Part shown: in pieces, positions 16,634-25,886 of the stretch
Numbering within the stretch: the stretch's first letter is position 1
Layout: each line of letters begins with the position of its first letter
Source of the DNA: Leptospira bandrabouensis
Lineage (GTDB): Bacteria > Spirochaetota > Leptospiria > Leptospirales > Leptospiraceae
Assembly (NCBI RefSeq): GCF_004770905.1
Contig: NZ_RQHT01000014.1
Coordinates: 1,302,001-1,366,000 of the forward strand
Direction: 5' to 3'
Length of the DNA: 64,000 nt
The notes under the pieces: generated by a model
Databases searched by the model: none
What the model saw: only the letters and a program-made list of their open reading frames with translations
What the model was told of the DNA's origin: nothing
Translations under genes and position numbers: made by a program

Positions 16634-16709
16634 AATAATTCATTTCAAAATTCTATAAACATCTAAATCGCTTTCTTAGGCATAGATTTCGCGAAAACTG
16701 GTGATTCAG

Positions 16710-18278
16710 ATGAAACAAATGGCTTTAGTCCCTTTCCTTTTGGCAATTCTTGCCGGAACGGGCGGGTGTCTGTGGAAACCGGAAAGTTTCTATGGACGTA
16801 ATATCAGCCGTGATGTCCAATTTTTGGTACCTCAAAAGACAGAAATCCCGAAACATTGTAGCAAAGAATCCATCCATTCTTTGCGAAATTTGGTTTGGAT
16901 CGACAATCGTAGTGCGGATGCGATGCGAGGAAAAAGGGAAGAGGGTGGCCAGTGGGTACGGTTTCAGTTATTCAATGATCTGGAAATGGACTCCCAATTC
17001 AGTGTTTTGATCCAATGGATCAATATTCCTTTTGTGGAACTTTGTTCGGAGGGGCCCGAAGGAACTGTGATCGATTCCTATAGCGGGTATGTTTGGGAAG
17101 ATTGGTTGGGAATCCTTTCTCCTTTCCCCCATTTTAATGTAACCCTTCGTCCAAAAGAAAGTCGTTATTTCTATATTTATCTGATCACTAACGAGGACCT
17201 AAACTTTCCCATTCGTACAGTTTCTCAATCAGGATATCGGTCGATTGTCTTGTTTCGGTTTTTGACATTTTTGTTTTTCTCAATGGTGGGGATTGTTTCC
17301 TTTGGTTGGGCACTTTCTGAATATTGGAAATCCAAAGAAAAGGTTTATCTTTCCATCCTACTTCACTTTCTTATGTTCTTCCTTCTTGTATATTCCGTTC
17401 ATGGGAAGGAGTTTGCGTCGATATTAGGTAATACAAACAATCTAATCAGGCATTCTTATTATCTTTTTTTATCCATTAACCATTTTATATTCTTCGTATA
17501 TTTGGCATCTTTTGATCAGTTTATAGGTAATCGTCTTTCCAAGAACTTATGGTTTTGGATTTCAGGGTTTGCTGGATTTTTGTATTTGTTAGTTCCGCTT
17601 TTCCCGAGAGTATATGATTTTAGAATTTTTCTAGTTCTTACCATCTTTGGTGCAGCTGCTTACCATTTATATAAAACTCATCAAATTCTTATATCAAAAC
17701 AAGAAAGTGAAGATAGGGCTTATGTATTCGGTTGGTTCTTTTTTCTTTTTGCCGTCTTCTTAAAGACATTGTTCCATTTTGATTTTTATCCTTATCAGCC
17801 TTTTTTCATTTATGCTTCTGTATTCTATCTTCCTTTTTTGACAGCAGGTTCTTTTTTGTTTTTAAGGAATTATGAAAAAAAGGATAAATCAAAAACAAGA
17901 TACCGATCACTTACTTTAAAATTAGACAAAACAGAATTTCGAAATAAGCTGGAATCATTGTTAGGCGCAGAAAAAGTATATTTGGATCCAGATTGTAACG
18001 AAGAACTGATCGCTTCTAAAATGGGTCTTTCATACCACCAACTCAGTGAACTCATCAATTCAGAATATAACTTCAATTTTCCTTCACTGTTAAATCAATA
18101 TCGTATCAAAGAAGCTATGATTTTGCTAAATGAAAAACCAGAGCTCAATATTGCAGAAGTTGGTAGACTATCTGGATTTGGATCAAGGTCTGCTTTTTAT
18201 TTAGAATTTAAAAAACAATCCGGTGTGAATCCGAACCAATTTCGCAAAACAAAAGGCCATATAAATAAAGATAGTTAG
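16710..18278 (+). CDS. Membrane-anchored AraC-family regulator with 7TM sensor
   Basis: About 522 residues from the ATG at 16710 (a GTG at 16701 is possible). The N-terminus MKQMALVPFLLAILAGTGGC looks like a lipoprotein signal. Residues about 25-175 form an extracytoplasmic 7TMR-DISM-like domain; about 185-390 hold seven transmembrane helices; the C-terminal 120 residues are an AraC helix-turn-helix pair (IASKMGLSYHQLSELIN and NIAEVGRLSGFGSRSAFYLEFKKQSGVNPNQFRK). It is thus a one-component sensor that binds DNA from the membrane. It is followed within 20 bp by the SulP gene and diverges from sbtA. Confidence 0.88.
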   Translation: MKQMALVPFLLAILAGTGGCLWKPESFYGRNISRDVQFLVPQKTEIPKHCSKESIHSLRNLVWIDNRSADAMRGKREEGGQWVRFQLFNDLEMDSQFSVLIQWINIPFVELCSEGPEGTVIDSYSGYVWEDWLGILSPFPHFNVTLRPKESRYFYIYLITNEDLNFPIRTVSQSGYRSIVLFRFLTFLFFSMVGIVSFGWALSEYWKSKEKVYLSILLHFLMFFLLVYSVHGKEFASILGNTNNLIRHSYYLFLSINHFIFFVYLASFDQFIGNRLSKNLWFWISGFAGFLYLLVPLFPRVYDFRIFLVLTIFGAAAYHLYKTHQILISKQESEDRAYVFGWFFFLFAVFLKTLFHFDFYPYQPFFIYASVFYLPFLTAGSFLFLRNYEKKDKSKTRYRSLTLKLDKTEFRNKLESLLGAEKVYLDPDCNEELIASKMGLSYHQLSELINSEYNFNFPSLLNQYRIKEAMILLNEKPELNIAEVGRLSGFGSRSAFYLEFKKQSGVNPNQFRKTKGHINKDS

Positions 18279-18296
18279 ATAGAGAGGATGTTCGCT

Positions 18297-19907
18297 ATGA
18301 ACAACGCAGACAAACCAAAAGATTGGTTACCTGGATTAAAGGAAAATTGGAAATCGGACATTGTGTCCGGTTTTATAGTGTTTTTAATTGCCTTACCCCT
18401 ATGTTTGGGCATTTCACTTGCTTCAGGTGCTCCACCAATGGCAGGAATTTTTTCAGGTATCGTAGGTGGTATCATTGCTTCCTTACTGAGCGGATCTCAT
18501 TTAACAATCAATGGCCCCGCTGCGGGACTGATTGCTGTTGTTTTGAATTCAATTATGGTTCTTGGAGGTGGAGATCCAAAACTTGGATTTGAACTGACGC
18601 TTGCGGCCATTGTGATCGCAGGTGCTATCCAAGTGGTTTTGGGTCTTGTGAAAGCAGGTAATTTAACTGTTTATTTTCCTATTTCCGTAGTGCATGGGAT
18701 GATGGCAGCCATTGGTATCATTATCATCTCTAAACAATTTTATGTTGCCCTTGGAATTACCCCGAAAGCAAAAACAATCGGAGGATTACTTTTAGAAATA
18801 CCTTTAAGTTTTTCTTTTGTAAATCCAGAGGTTGCCATCATTGGAATCTCTGCCATATTAATCATTGCTATCCTTGCGAAAGTCAAAAACCCATTGTTTA
18901 AAAAATTGCCTGCGCCACTAGTTGCAGTGTTAGTCGGAATTGTTTTGGGTATAGTATTTGACTTAGCAGATGAACATTCTTATACATTACTCGATCAAAC
19001 ATATAAAATTGGACCTGAAAAATTAGTAAATCTACCGGATCATATTTATGATGGGATTACGTTTCCTGATTTTTCCAGATGGAAGGATGGAGTCTTTTGG
19101 GTGATGGTGATTACCATTGCACTGATCGCAAGTATTGAGTCCTTGTTAACCGCTACTGCAGTTGATAATACAGATCCTTATCGACGTAAATCCAATATGG
19201 ATCGTGAATTAGTAGCCAAAGGAGCAGGTAACTTCTTTTTGGGTTGGATTGGGGGATTGCCAATCATTGCAGAAGTGGTTAGGTCATCTGCCAATATGGA
19301 AAATGGTGCAAAAACTCGTTGGTCCAATTTTTTTCATGGTTTGTTTTTGTTATTTTTTATTTTGCTTTTGCCAGGTCTTATTCATCGAATCCCTCTCGCA
19401 TCACTGGCTGGTATTTTGATTATGGTGGGAATTCGGTTAGCCTCTCCTCACGTTTTTAAAGAAACCTACGACAAAGGATGGGATCAAATTGTTATTTTTA
19501 CCGTCACAGTTATCATTACAATCGTCGAAGATCTGTTAGTTGGTGTGTTTTGTGGAATTGTAACTGCGATTTTAATTCAAATCTATTTTGGAGTTCCTCT
19601 ACGTTATATTTTTGTAGCGGACATCACAGTAAAATCTGAAAACAAAATTCATGTGTTGGATGTAAAACATGCTTTGTTATTTTCCAATATGATTTCATTA
19701 AAACTATTACTCAGAAAAATTGTGCCTGGTGAAAGAGTGGATCTGAAGTTTGATAAAAATGTGAAAATGATTGGGTTTTCGGCCATTGAGTTTTTACAAA
19801 GTTTTAAACGCGATTATGAACTTAGAGGTGGTCAGGTGAACCTAATTGGTTTTGAAGATTTAAAACCAATCTCAACTTATTATGGCGCCACTCGAATCCA
19901 TAAGTAA
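18297..19907 (+). CDS. SulP-family anion transporter (BicA-like)
   Basis: 536 residues from the ATG at 18297, preceded by GAGAGG at 9 bases; the ATG at 18288 directly abuts that site and is less likely. The signature LPLCLGISLASGAPPMAG and the NGPAAGLIAVV loop are typical of SulP permeases. Ten to twelve helices follow, and residues about 430-535 form a degenerate STAS domain. SulP proteins carry sulfate or bicarbonate; pairing with an SbtA-like permease favours bicarbonate here. The transcript is shared with the upstream AraC gene. Confidence 0.85.
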   Translation: MNNADKPKDWLPGLKENWKSDIVSGFIVFLIALPLCLGISLASGAPPMAGIFSGIVGGIIASLLSGSHLTINGPAAGLIAVVLNSIMVLGGGDPKLGFELTLAAIVIAGAIQVVLGLVKAGNLTVYFPISVVHGMMAAIGIIIISKQFYVALGITPKAKTIGGLLLEIPLSFSFVNPEVAIIGISAILIIAILAKVKNPLFKKLPAPLVAVLVGIVLGIVFDLADEHSYTLLDQTYKIGPEKLVNLPDHIYDGITFPDFSRWKDGVFWVMVITIALIASIESLLTATAVDNTDPYRRKSNMDRELVAKGAGNFFLGWIGGLPIIAEVVRSSANMENGAKTRWSNFFHGLFLLFFILLLPGLIHRIPLASLAGILIMVGIRLASPHVFKETYDKGWDQIVIFTVTVIITIVEDLLVGVFCGIVTAILIQIYFGVPLRYIFVADITVKSENKIHVLDVKHALLFSNMISLKLLLRKIVPGERVDLKFDKNVKMIGFSAIEFLQSFKRDYELRGGQVNLIGFEDLKPISTYYGATRIHK

Positions 19908-19939
19908 GTAATAAAAAATTCTTGTAACTTCTGGTTTTG

Positions 19940-19977
19940 ATACCAATATCCTTTTATGCAACGGATATTGGTATTTT
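19940..19977 (+). promoter_or_regulatory. Perfect 12-bp hairpin with a start codon in its loop
   Basis: ATACCAATATCC (19940-19951) pairs perfectly with GGATATTGGTAT (19963-19974), followed by TTTTC. The 11-base loop contains the ATG (19956) of the TPM gene, and codons 3-7 form the 3' arm. It may terminate the SulP transcript, or hold the TPM start region, or both. No Shine-Dalgarno is visible upstream of that ATG. Confidence 0.6.
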
Positions 19978-20891
19978 CACTTCTTATCTTTTTTCCTTTT
20001 TTTATCCAAGCAAAAGATGTTCCTACCTTAACAGGTAGAGTGGTAGATGAAACTTGGACTTTGGATTCAGGTTTTGTTTCTGCCTTAGAGAGGCAACTGA
20101 AAGAACATGAAAATCAAACAAGCAATCAAATTGTAGTTCTTGTAATACCTTCTTTAGAAGGTGAAGTTTTAGAAGATTACTCAATGAAAGTTGTAGAAAA
20201 TTGGAAACTTGGGCAAAAGAAAAAGGACAACGGTGTTTTACTTTTAATTGCTCTAAACGACCGAAAGTTAAGGATAGAAGTCGGGTATGGATTGGAAGGT
20301 AGTTTAACAGACGTTCTTTGTCATCATATCATCGAAAAAGAAATCAAACCTTACTTTAAAAAAGGGGATATCCAATCTGGAATCCAAAATGGTATCAACG
20401 CTATCATTGGTGCGATAGAAGGTTCTTATACAGCGCCTCCACCTGAAGATTATTCTCATCTAGGTCCTTTGTCTTTTTTGGGAGAACTTTCTGGTGCACA
20501 AGATGAAATTCCCTGGGGAGTGAAAATATTTGCTTCTTTTTTTATATTGTTTGTTCTTGGAATTTTTACTTATGTGGCAGCTAACGCTCCTTATATTGGT
20601 TGGTTCATCTACTTCTTTTTATTCCCTTTTTGGAGTTTATTTCCAACAGCAATTCATGGTGCCAATGTAGGTGCTTTTGTATTTTTAACCTATGCCATCG
20701 GGGTTGGCCTTTATAAACTCTACCATTTGTTGACACCGAATGGACGAAAACGAATGAAGAAGGGAGTTTTTGGTGGTACTTCCAGAAGTGGTGGTGGTTG
20801 GTCGAGCGGCAGCGGAGGTGGTTTTCGTTCCGGTGGATTTAGTGGTGGTGGCGGAAGTTTTGGAGGTGGTGGGAGTTCGGGGAGTTGGTAA
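19956..20891 (+). CDS. TPM-domain (YgcG/Psb32-type) secreted membrane protein
   Basis: A 311-residue protein: signal peptide (MQRILVFSLLIFFPFFIQA), TPM domain at residues about 25-155 (VVDETWTLDSGFVSALERQL, QIVVLVIPSLEGE, LLLIALNDRKLRIEVGYGLEGSLTD), two or three transmembrane helices at about 185-265, and a Gly/Ser-rich tail with GGGGSFGGGGSSGSW. This is the usual layout of the YgcG family; some TPM domains have phosphatase or chaperone-like roles, but the cellular function is unsettled. The start codon lies in a hairpin loop, suggesting structure-dependent translation. Confidence 0.88.
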   Translation: MQRILVFSLLIFFPFFIQAKDVPTLTGRVVDETWTLDSGFVSALERQLKEHENQTSNQIVVLVIPSLEGEVLEDYSMKVVENWKLGQKKKDNGVLLLIALNDRKLRIEVGYGLEGSLTDVLCHHIIEKEIKPYFKKGDIQSGIQNGINAIIGAIEGSYTAPPPEDYSHLGPLSFLGELSGAQDEIPWGVKIFASFFILFVLGIFTYVAANAPYIGWFIYFFLFPFWSLFPTAIHGANVGAFVFLTYAIGVGLYKLYHLLTPNGRKRMKKGVFGGTSRSGGGWSSGSGGGFRSGGFSGGGGSFGGGGSSGSW

Positions 20892-20952
20892 AATTTTTCA
20901 AAAAAAAGCAAATCTTTGGAACTTTTTTATCATTACTTAGGTTTAGTAAATA

Positions 20953-22302
20953 GTGAAGTTGATTCGATTTACATTTGTTATTTTTGCGATTTTTGGATTG
21001 GTTACTTTATCGGCAAAACCCGTCCAAGTCAAAGATCTTTGGCAAACCGCATTACAATCTAATCCTGAATTTTTATCGGCAAAGGCTGATTATGACAAAG
21101 CCTTTTTTGAAAATGAAAAAAGTTATGCTTCTTATTTACCTACCGTAAACGTTCTGGCATCCGCAAGACAATCTTCTGCTAATTTTAGTGGATCGGGAAC
21201 TGTGAATGATCCTTTGATCAATGGATCCTCGGGCACAGGAACTTCTACAAACCAACAAACAAGTTCTGGGGAATCAAGGCCAACAGCAATCAATCGTTAT
21301 TCGGTAGGTTTAAGTACAAATCAAAATCTTTTTGCTGGATTTAAAGATAAAAGTGGAATAGAAAAAACTGAGGCATTGTTGCAGGCAGCAAAACAGACAT
21401 TAAATGATTCTCGGTTGAAGATTTGTTTTGAATTAAAGTCAGGTTATGCACAAATGTTGTATGCCAAAGAACTTCACCAACTTTCAGAAAAAATTAAAGA
21501 AAGACGCACTAAGAACCGTGATTTAGTCAAATTACGTTATGAAGTGGGTCGGGAACATAAAGGAAGTTTTTTACTCAGTGAATCTTTTGTAAAACAATCA
21601 GAATTTGAAGTATCTTCTGCTTTTCGATTATTTGAAAGTAATGTAAACGAAATGGAGAGAGTGATATCAAATCGTTTGGATGTAAGTATCAATTCAGAAT
21701 TTGTGTATGAACCCATATTAGAAAAAAAGTTTTCGGAAAAAGAAAAGGAAAACTTGTTAGAGTCACATCCCTCTGTTATGGCCGAACAATCGAAAGTTCG
21801 GGCAGCACAAGCAAATATTGGTGTGGCGGAGGCAGGATTTTATCCAGATTTGAATTTAAGTGCAACTGTCACTAGGCAAGATGATGTGTGGTTACCAAAA
21901 CCAAGAAATTATAGTTTTGGATTGAATTTAACCTATCCATTGTTCAATGGTGGAAGAGATTATTATAATGTAAAAATTGCGAAAACTGAGTATGAAAAAT
22001 CGATTCATACAAGAGATGCCAAAAAAAACTCTCTCTTGTTTTCTTTGGAGCAGTCACATCTCAATTTTAAAAATGCCTCGGAACAAATGGTTGTATTAAC
22101 AGAATTTTATAAAGCCTCAGAAATTCGTGCCATGATTGCAAGGTCACAATATTCGAACGGACTGATCAGTTTTGAAAATTGGGATATCATTGAAAACGAT
22201 TTGATCAATAGGGAAAAAAATCTATTGATAGGAAAACGAGATTTGGGTTTGGCAGAGGCTACATATTTGAGAAATTTAGGAAAGTGTTTTGATGAAGATT
22301 AA
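20953..22302 (+). CDS. TolC-family outer-membrane efflux channel
   Basis: A 449-residue protein starting at GTG, with signal peptide cut after LVTLSAKP. Two internally similar alpha-helical hairpin repeats are visible, each with the LxxA...FFPxl-like SYLPTVNVLASARQ and AGFYPDLNLSATVTR strands. These features define the outer-membrane efflux protein family. It is followed by MacA-like and MacB-like genes with an 11-bp overlap, making a complete tripartite exporter. Exported substrate is unknown; the MacAB group carries macrolides, lipopeptides or peptides in other bacteria. Confidence 0.9.
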   Translation: MKLIRFTFVIFAIFGLVTLSAKPVQVKDLWQTALQSNPEFLSAKADYDKAFFENEKSYASYLPTVNVLASARQSSANFSGSGTVNDPLINGSSGTGTSTNQQTSSGESRPTAINRYSVGLSTNQNLFAGFKDKSGIEKTEALLQAAKQTLNDSRLKICFELKSGYAQMLYAKELHQLSEKIKERRTKNRDLVKLRYEVGREHKGSFLLSESFVKQSEFEVSSAFRLFESNVNEMERVISNRLDVSINSEFVYEPILEKKFSEKEKENLLESHPSVMAEQSKVRAAQANIGVAEAGFYPDLNLSATVTRQDDVWLPKPRNYSFGLNLTYPLFNGGRDYYNVKIAKTEYEKSIHTRDAKKNSLLFSLEQSHLNFKNASEQMVVLTEFYKASEIRAMIARSQYSNGLISFENWDIIENDLINREKNLLIGKRDLGLAEATYLRNLGKCFDED

Positions 22303-23236
22303 ATTTGTTTTGATAGCCGTTGTATTCGTGATCCTTTCCTTCTCCCTATATTTTTTTGGATTTGGAAAATCAAAACCAAATACAAAAGTAGAATCTTCTA
22401 AAGTGTTTCGTGGTGATTTGATTGTTACTGTGAGAGCAACGGGCACTGCCATACCAAAAAATCGATTGGAAATCAAACCACCAATTGCGGGACGTGTGGA
22501 ATCCATTTTAGTCAATGAAGGAAACCACGTAGCAAGGGGCAAAATCATTGCTTGGATGAGTTCTACAGAAAGAGCGGCTTTGTTAGATGCTGCTCGGGCC
22601 AAAGGGGAAGAAGAACTTAAAAAATGGGAAGATTTTTATAAACCAACACCAGTCATTTCACCTTTACGTGGTTTGGTGATTGCATCCAATATCAGTCCAG
22701 GACAAACGGTGACCCAACAGGACATTCTTTATGTTCTTTCGGATAATTTGATGATCCAGGCAAAAGTTGACGAAACAGATCTTTCTAAAATAAAAATTGG
22801 TCAGATAGCAAATGTTACTGTTGATTCTTATTCAGATGTCTCCATCCAAGCAAAAGTAACTCATATAGGATATGAGGCAGTCACAGAAAATAATGTGACG
22901 ATGTATAATGTAGACTTAGAATTAAAAACCATTCCCGAATATTTAAGAAGTGGGATGTCAATAACAATTGATTTTATCATTTCTGAAGAAAAAGATGTTT
23001 TGCTTGTTGCCAATGAATTTGTAAAAGGAAATTCCGGAAAAGGAAAAGTTTTAAAAAAAATAGACGGTGAACTTGTAGAAACTTCAGTAAACATCGGAAA
23101 CTCGGATGAACAAAATACGGCCATTCTTTCTGGACTTGAAGAAAACGAATTGGTATATCGAAAGAAAAAAATTCAGGAAGAAAAAAAGTCCGGTAGCAGC
23201 GGTCCATTTTCTTCACCTAAAATGCCGAAGAGATAA
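22292..23236 (+). CDS. MacA-like periplasmic adaptor
   Basis: 314 residues from the ATG at 22292, which overlaps the end of the TolC gene. One N-terminal transmembrane anchor is followed by a biotinyl-lipoyl segment (TGTAIPKNRLEIKPPIAGRVESILVNEGNHVARGKIIAW), a short hairpin, the second half-lipoyl part (SPLRGLVIASNISPGQTV) and a beta-barrel domain. The helical hairpin is much shorter than in E. coli MacA, so docking to TolC may differ. It bridges the MacB-like transporter and the outer channel. Confidence 0.88.
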   Translation: MKIKFVLIAVVFVILSFSLYFFGFGKSKPNTKVESSKVFRGDLIVTVRATGTAIPKNRLEIKPPIAGRVESILVNEGNHVARGKIIAWMSSTERAALLDAARAKGEEELKKWEDFYKPTPVISPLRGLVIASNISPGQTVTQQDILYVLSDNLMIQAKVDETDLSKIKIGQIANVTVDSYSDVSIQAKVTHIGYEAVTENNVTMYNVDLELKTIPEYLRSGMSITIDFIISEEKDVLLVANEFVKGNSGKGKVLKKIDGELVETSVNIGNSDEQNTAILSGLEENELVYRKKKIQEEKKSGSSGPFSSPKMPKR

Positions 23237-23239
23237 CTT

Positions 23240-25186
23240 TTGTTAGCAATTGAAATTCAAAATTTAAACAAATCATATAAATTCGGGAATTCAAAGTTTC
23301 CTGTACTTTCTGGAATTAATTTAGAAATTTCCCAAGGTGAATTTGTGGCAATTATGGGTCCTTCTGGATCCGGTAAATCCACACTCTTACAAGTGATGGG
23401 ATTACTCGACCATGTGGATTCTGGCACCTATCGTTTGTTTGGTCGAACGGTCAGCGGTGAATCTTCTGATGTATTGTCAGATGTGCGAGGCAGTATGATT
23501 GGATTTGTATTTCAACAATTCCATTTGTTAGCAAAATCGAATGCATCGCAAAACGTAAGTTTACCGTCATTGTATACAAATGTGGATCAAACCGAAAAAA
23601 GAGCTGAAGAACAACTTCGAAAAGTGGGTTTGGAAAGTAGGATGTTTCATACCCCCAATGAACTCTCCGGTGGCCAACAACAAAGGGTTGCCATAGCACG
23701 TGCACTGCTTGTCGATCCACCCATTATTTTTGCTGATGAACCCACGGGAAATTTAGATTCAAAAAGTAAAATTGAAATCATGTTGGAATTACAAAGGCTT
23801 CATAAAGAAGGGAAAACCATTGTGATGGTAACACATGAACCAGAAATGGCTGAGTATTGTGATCGAATCATCCATGTGAGTGATGGGAAGATTGTATCGG
23901 ATGAAGGAAAAAAGAAAAAAAAAGACATAGATTCCTTTCCCAAAACAAGTTTAAAACGGAAAACGGGTTGGCCTCTATTCCAAGGAATTTTTTTTCAATC
24001 CTTGTTTTCTTTATCATCAAATCGATTGCGAACTTTTTTATCGGCTCTTGGAATTCTCTTTGGTGTGGTTTGTGTGATCTCAGTGATGGCACTAGGCGAG
24101 GGAGCAAAAAAATCAGTAGAGGAACAATTTTCTTCGTTAGGCGCTAATTTAGTCATTGTAAGAACTGGTGGAATGCGTAGCGGGGGAGTTTCGCTGGAAG
24201 CAGGTACTGTCAATCGCCTGGATGTTTTTGATGTAGGAGCTGTATCCAAAAAATTTCCAGAAGTGAAACAAATCTCCGCTGTTGTAAATGGAAGAGGACA
24301 ACTTGTTTTTGGAAATAGAAACTGGAATAGTTATATCACTGGTGCCAGTCCTAATTACGAATCACTCCGAAATTTGGAACCTGTAGAAGGTAGATTTTTT
24401 ACAGAAGAGGAAAATCAAAAAAGAGCTCTCGTTTGTCTTGTGGGAAACACGGTTGTGAGAGAATTGTATGAAGGAAAAAATCCTGTTGGAACTTATTTAA
24501 AAGTAAATCGAATTCTATTTCGTGTGGTTGGTCTCCTTCCAGAAAAAGGAAGTGCGGGTTTTCGTGACCAAGACGACGTGATTCTGATTCCTATAAATAC
24601 CGCGATGCGAAGGTTGTTAAACAAAGATGCTGTCGACAGTTTAGAAATGGAATTAGAAAAAACGGAATCTTCCGAAGAATTTACTACTTCCCTAAGACGT
24701 TTTTTACACGAGAGACATGGAACCAATGAATCGATGGGTAATATTTACCAAGTTATGAATATGGCTGACATCCAATCCGCAGTGTCTGAAACAAATCAAA
24801 CAATGACAACATTACTCATCGCGTTAGCAACTGTTTCTCTTGTTGTCGGTGGGATTGGAATTATGAACATTATGTTAGTCTCTGTGAAAGAAAGAACTAA
24901 AGAAATTGGTTTACGGAAAGCACTCGGAGCTAGAGAATCTGATATCCGGATTCAATTTTTAATTGAATCCACTTTAACCAGTTTGACGGGAGGAATTGTT
25001 GGACTTGTTTTTGGAATTTTATCCGTCTTGTTTTTGCAAGAATACTTTGGTTGGAGTATTGTTTTATCCTTTCCTTCTATTGGATTTGCTTTTCTATTTT
25101 CCATATCGATTGGAATTCTTTTTGGTTGGTGGCCTTCCGAATACGCTGCAAAATTGAGTCCCATAGTCGCATTAAGATCAGAATGA
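23240..25186 (+). CDS. MacB-like ABC exporter (ATPase fused to permease)
   Basis: A 648-residue protein starting at TTG, 3 bp after the adaptor gene. The ATPase is at residues 1-225: Walker [10 protein letters not shown], signature [16 protein letters not shown], Walker [14 protein letters not shown]. The MacB-type permease follows with one helix at about 260-285, a large periplasmic core (about 290-510), and three helices at the C-terminus ([28 protein letters not shown]). The fused order ATPase-permease is that of MacB. Its end overlaps the TetR start by an ATGA. Confidence 0.93.
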   Translation: MLAIEIQNLNKSYKFGNSKFPVLSGINLEISQGEFVAIMGPSGSGKSTLLQVMGLLDHVDSGTYRLFGRTVSGESSDVLSDVRGSMIGFVFQQFHLLAKSNASQNVSLPSLYTNVDQTEKRAEEQLRKVGLESRMFHTPNELSGGQQQRVAIARALLVDPPIIFADEPTGNLDSKSKIEIMLELQRLHKEGKTIVMVTHEPEMAEYCDRIIHVSDGKIVSDEGKKKKKDIDSFPKTSLKRKTGWPLFQGIFFQSLFSLSSNRLRTFLSALGILFGVVCVISVMALGEGAKKSVEEQFSSLGANLVIVRTGGMRSGGVSLEAGTVNRLDVFDVGAVSKKFPEVKQISAVVNGRGQLVFGNRNWNSYITGASPNYESLRNLEPVEGRFFTEEENQKRALVCLVGNTVVRELYEGKNPVGTYLKVNRILFRVVGLLPEKGSAGFRDQDDVILIPINTAMRRLLNKDAVDSLEMELEKTESSEEFTTSLRRFLHERHGTNESMGNIYQVMNMADIQSAVSETNQTMTTLLIALATVSLVVGGIGIMNIMLVSVKERTKEIGLRKALGARESDIRIQFLIESTLTSLTGGIVGLVFGILSVLFLQEYFGWSIVLSFPSIGFAFLFSISIGILFGWWPSEYAAKLSPIVALRSE

Positions 25187-25809
25187 ATATAAAATTAAAT
25201 CCAAGGAAAATTCCCCAACAAAAACGTTCCAAGGAAAGGTATCAAAAAATCATAGATACAACCATAGAATTGTTAGGTGAAGTTGGGTATGACGATTTAA
25301 CCACGGATTTGATTGCGGAGAAAAGTGGAATCCCGGTCGGATCTATTTATCAATTTTTTCCAAACAAAGAATCCATTATATATTCCCATGCGGAATCTTG
25401 TTATATCATTCTCCATGATTTTTTTTTCAAACTTCTGGATGAGGAACTCAAAAAAAGAAAAAAATTTACGCCAGATTTTATTGATTTTACCTTACATTCC
25501 TTTGAACGGGCGTTAAATGAAGTAAAAGGATATCGTTTGATCAACTCGATTCTTTATACAAACCAAGCTCTTTTGAAGTTAGATATTGAAAGTAATGAAC
25601 GTTTTGCAAAGTCGTTAGCGGAGAAAGTAATACTTTATTTGTTTCCCAAAGTAGATAAAAAAAGAGCTTATTATAGTTCGTTAATGATCGTGGAAACCGT
25701 AGACTCTGTAGTCAAAATTGCCCAAAGAAAGGGAAAACCGGCTGAAAAAAAGGCAGTCCTTTCGGAACTACAAAATCTCTTATTTGTATATTTTTCCTCC
25801 TTCCTTTGA
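25183..25809 (+). CDS. TetR-family regulator of the export operon
   Basis: A 208-residue regulator from the ATG at 25183, which overlaps the MacB stop (ATGA), so a start further upstream inside MacB is unlikely. The helix-turn-helix is RSKERYQKIIDTTIELLGEVG to GIPVGSIYQFFPNKESII. The C-terminal domain is short and helical. Being the last gene of the tolC-macA-macB operon it probably senses the exported compound and represses its own operon. Confidence 0.87.
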   Translation: MNIKLNPRKIPQQKRSKERYQKIIDTTIELLGEVGYDDLTTDLIAEKSGIPVGSIYQFFPNKESIIYSHAESCYIILHDFFFKLLDEELKKRKKFTPDFIDFTLHSFERALNEVKGYRLINSILYTNQALLKLDIESNERFAKSLAEKVILYLFPKVDKKRAYYSSLMIVETVDSVVKIAQRKGKPAEKKAVLSELQNLLFVYFSSFL

Positions 25810-25816
25810 TTTAACA

Positions 25817-25845
25817 TTGACAAAGTTTTAACACAGATGTAAAAT
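25817..25845 (+). promoter_or_regulatory. Strong sigma-70-type promoter of the copper cluster
   Basis: TTGACA (25817-25822) and TAAAAT (25840-25845) are separated by exactly 17 bp, the best promoter match I found on the plus strand. The predicted start near 25852 gives a leader of about 35 bases to the ATG at 25887. It separates the copper cluster from the preceding TetR gene. Confidence 0.65.
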
Positions 25846-25886
25846 TCTCCAAATGTGAGGGAATCCTCATGTTCCGGGAAAGAGCT

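Noticed and set aside
20760..20890. Tandem DNA repeat
   Set aside because: The GGT/GGA-rich run is simply the Gly/Ser-rich tail of the TPM protein, usual for this family.
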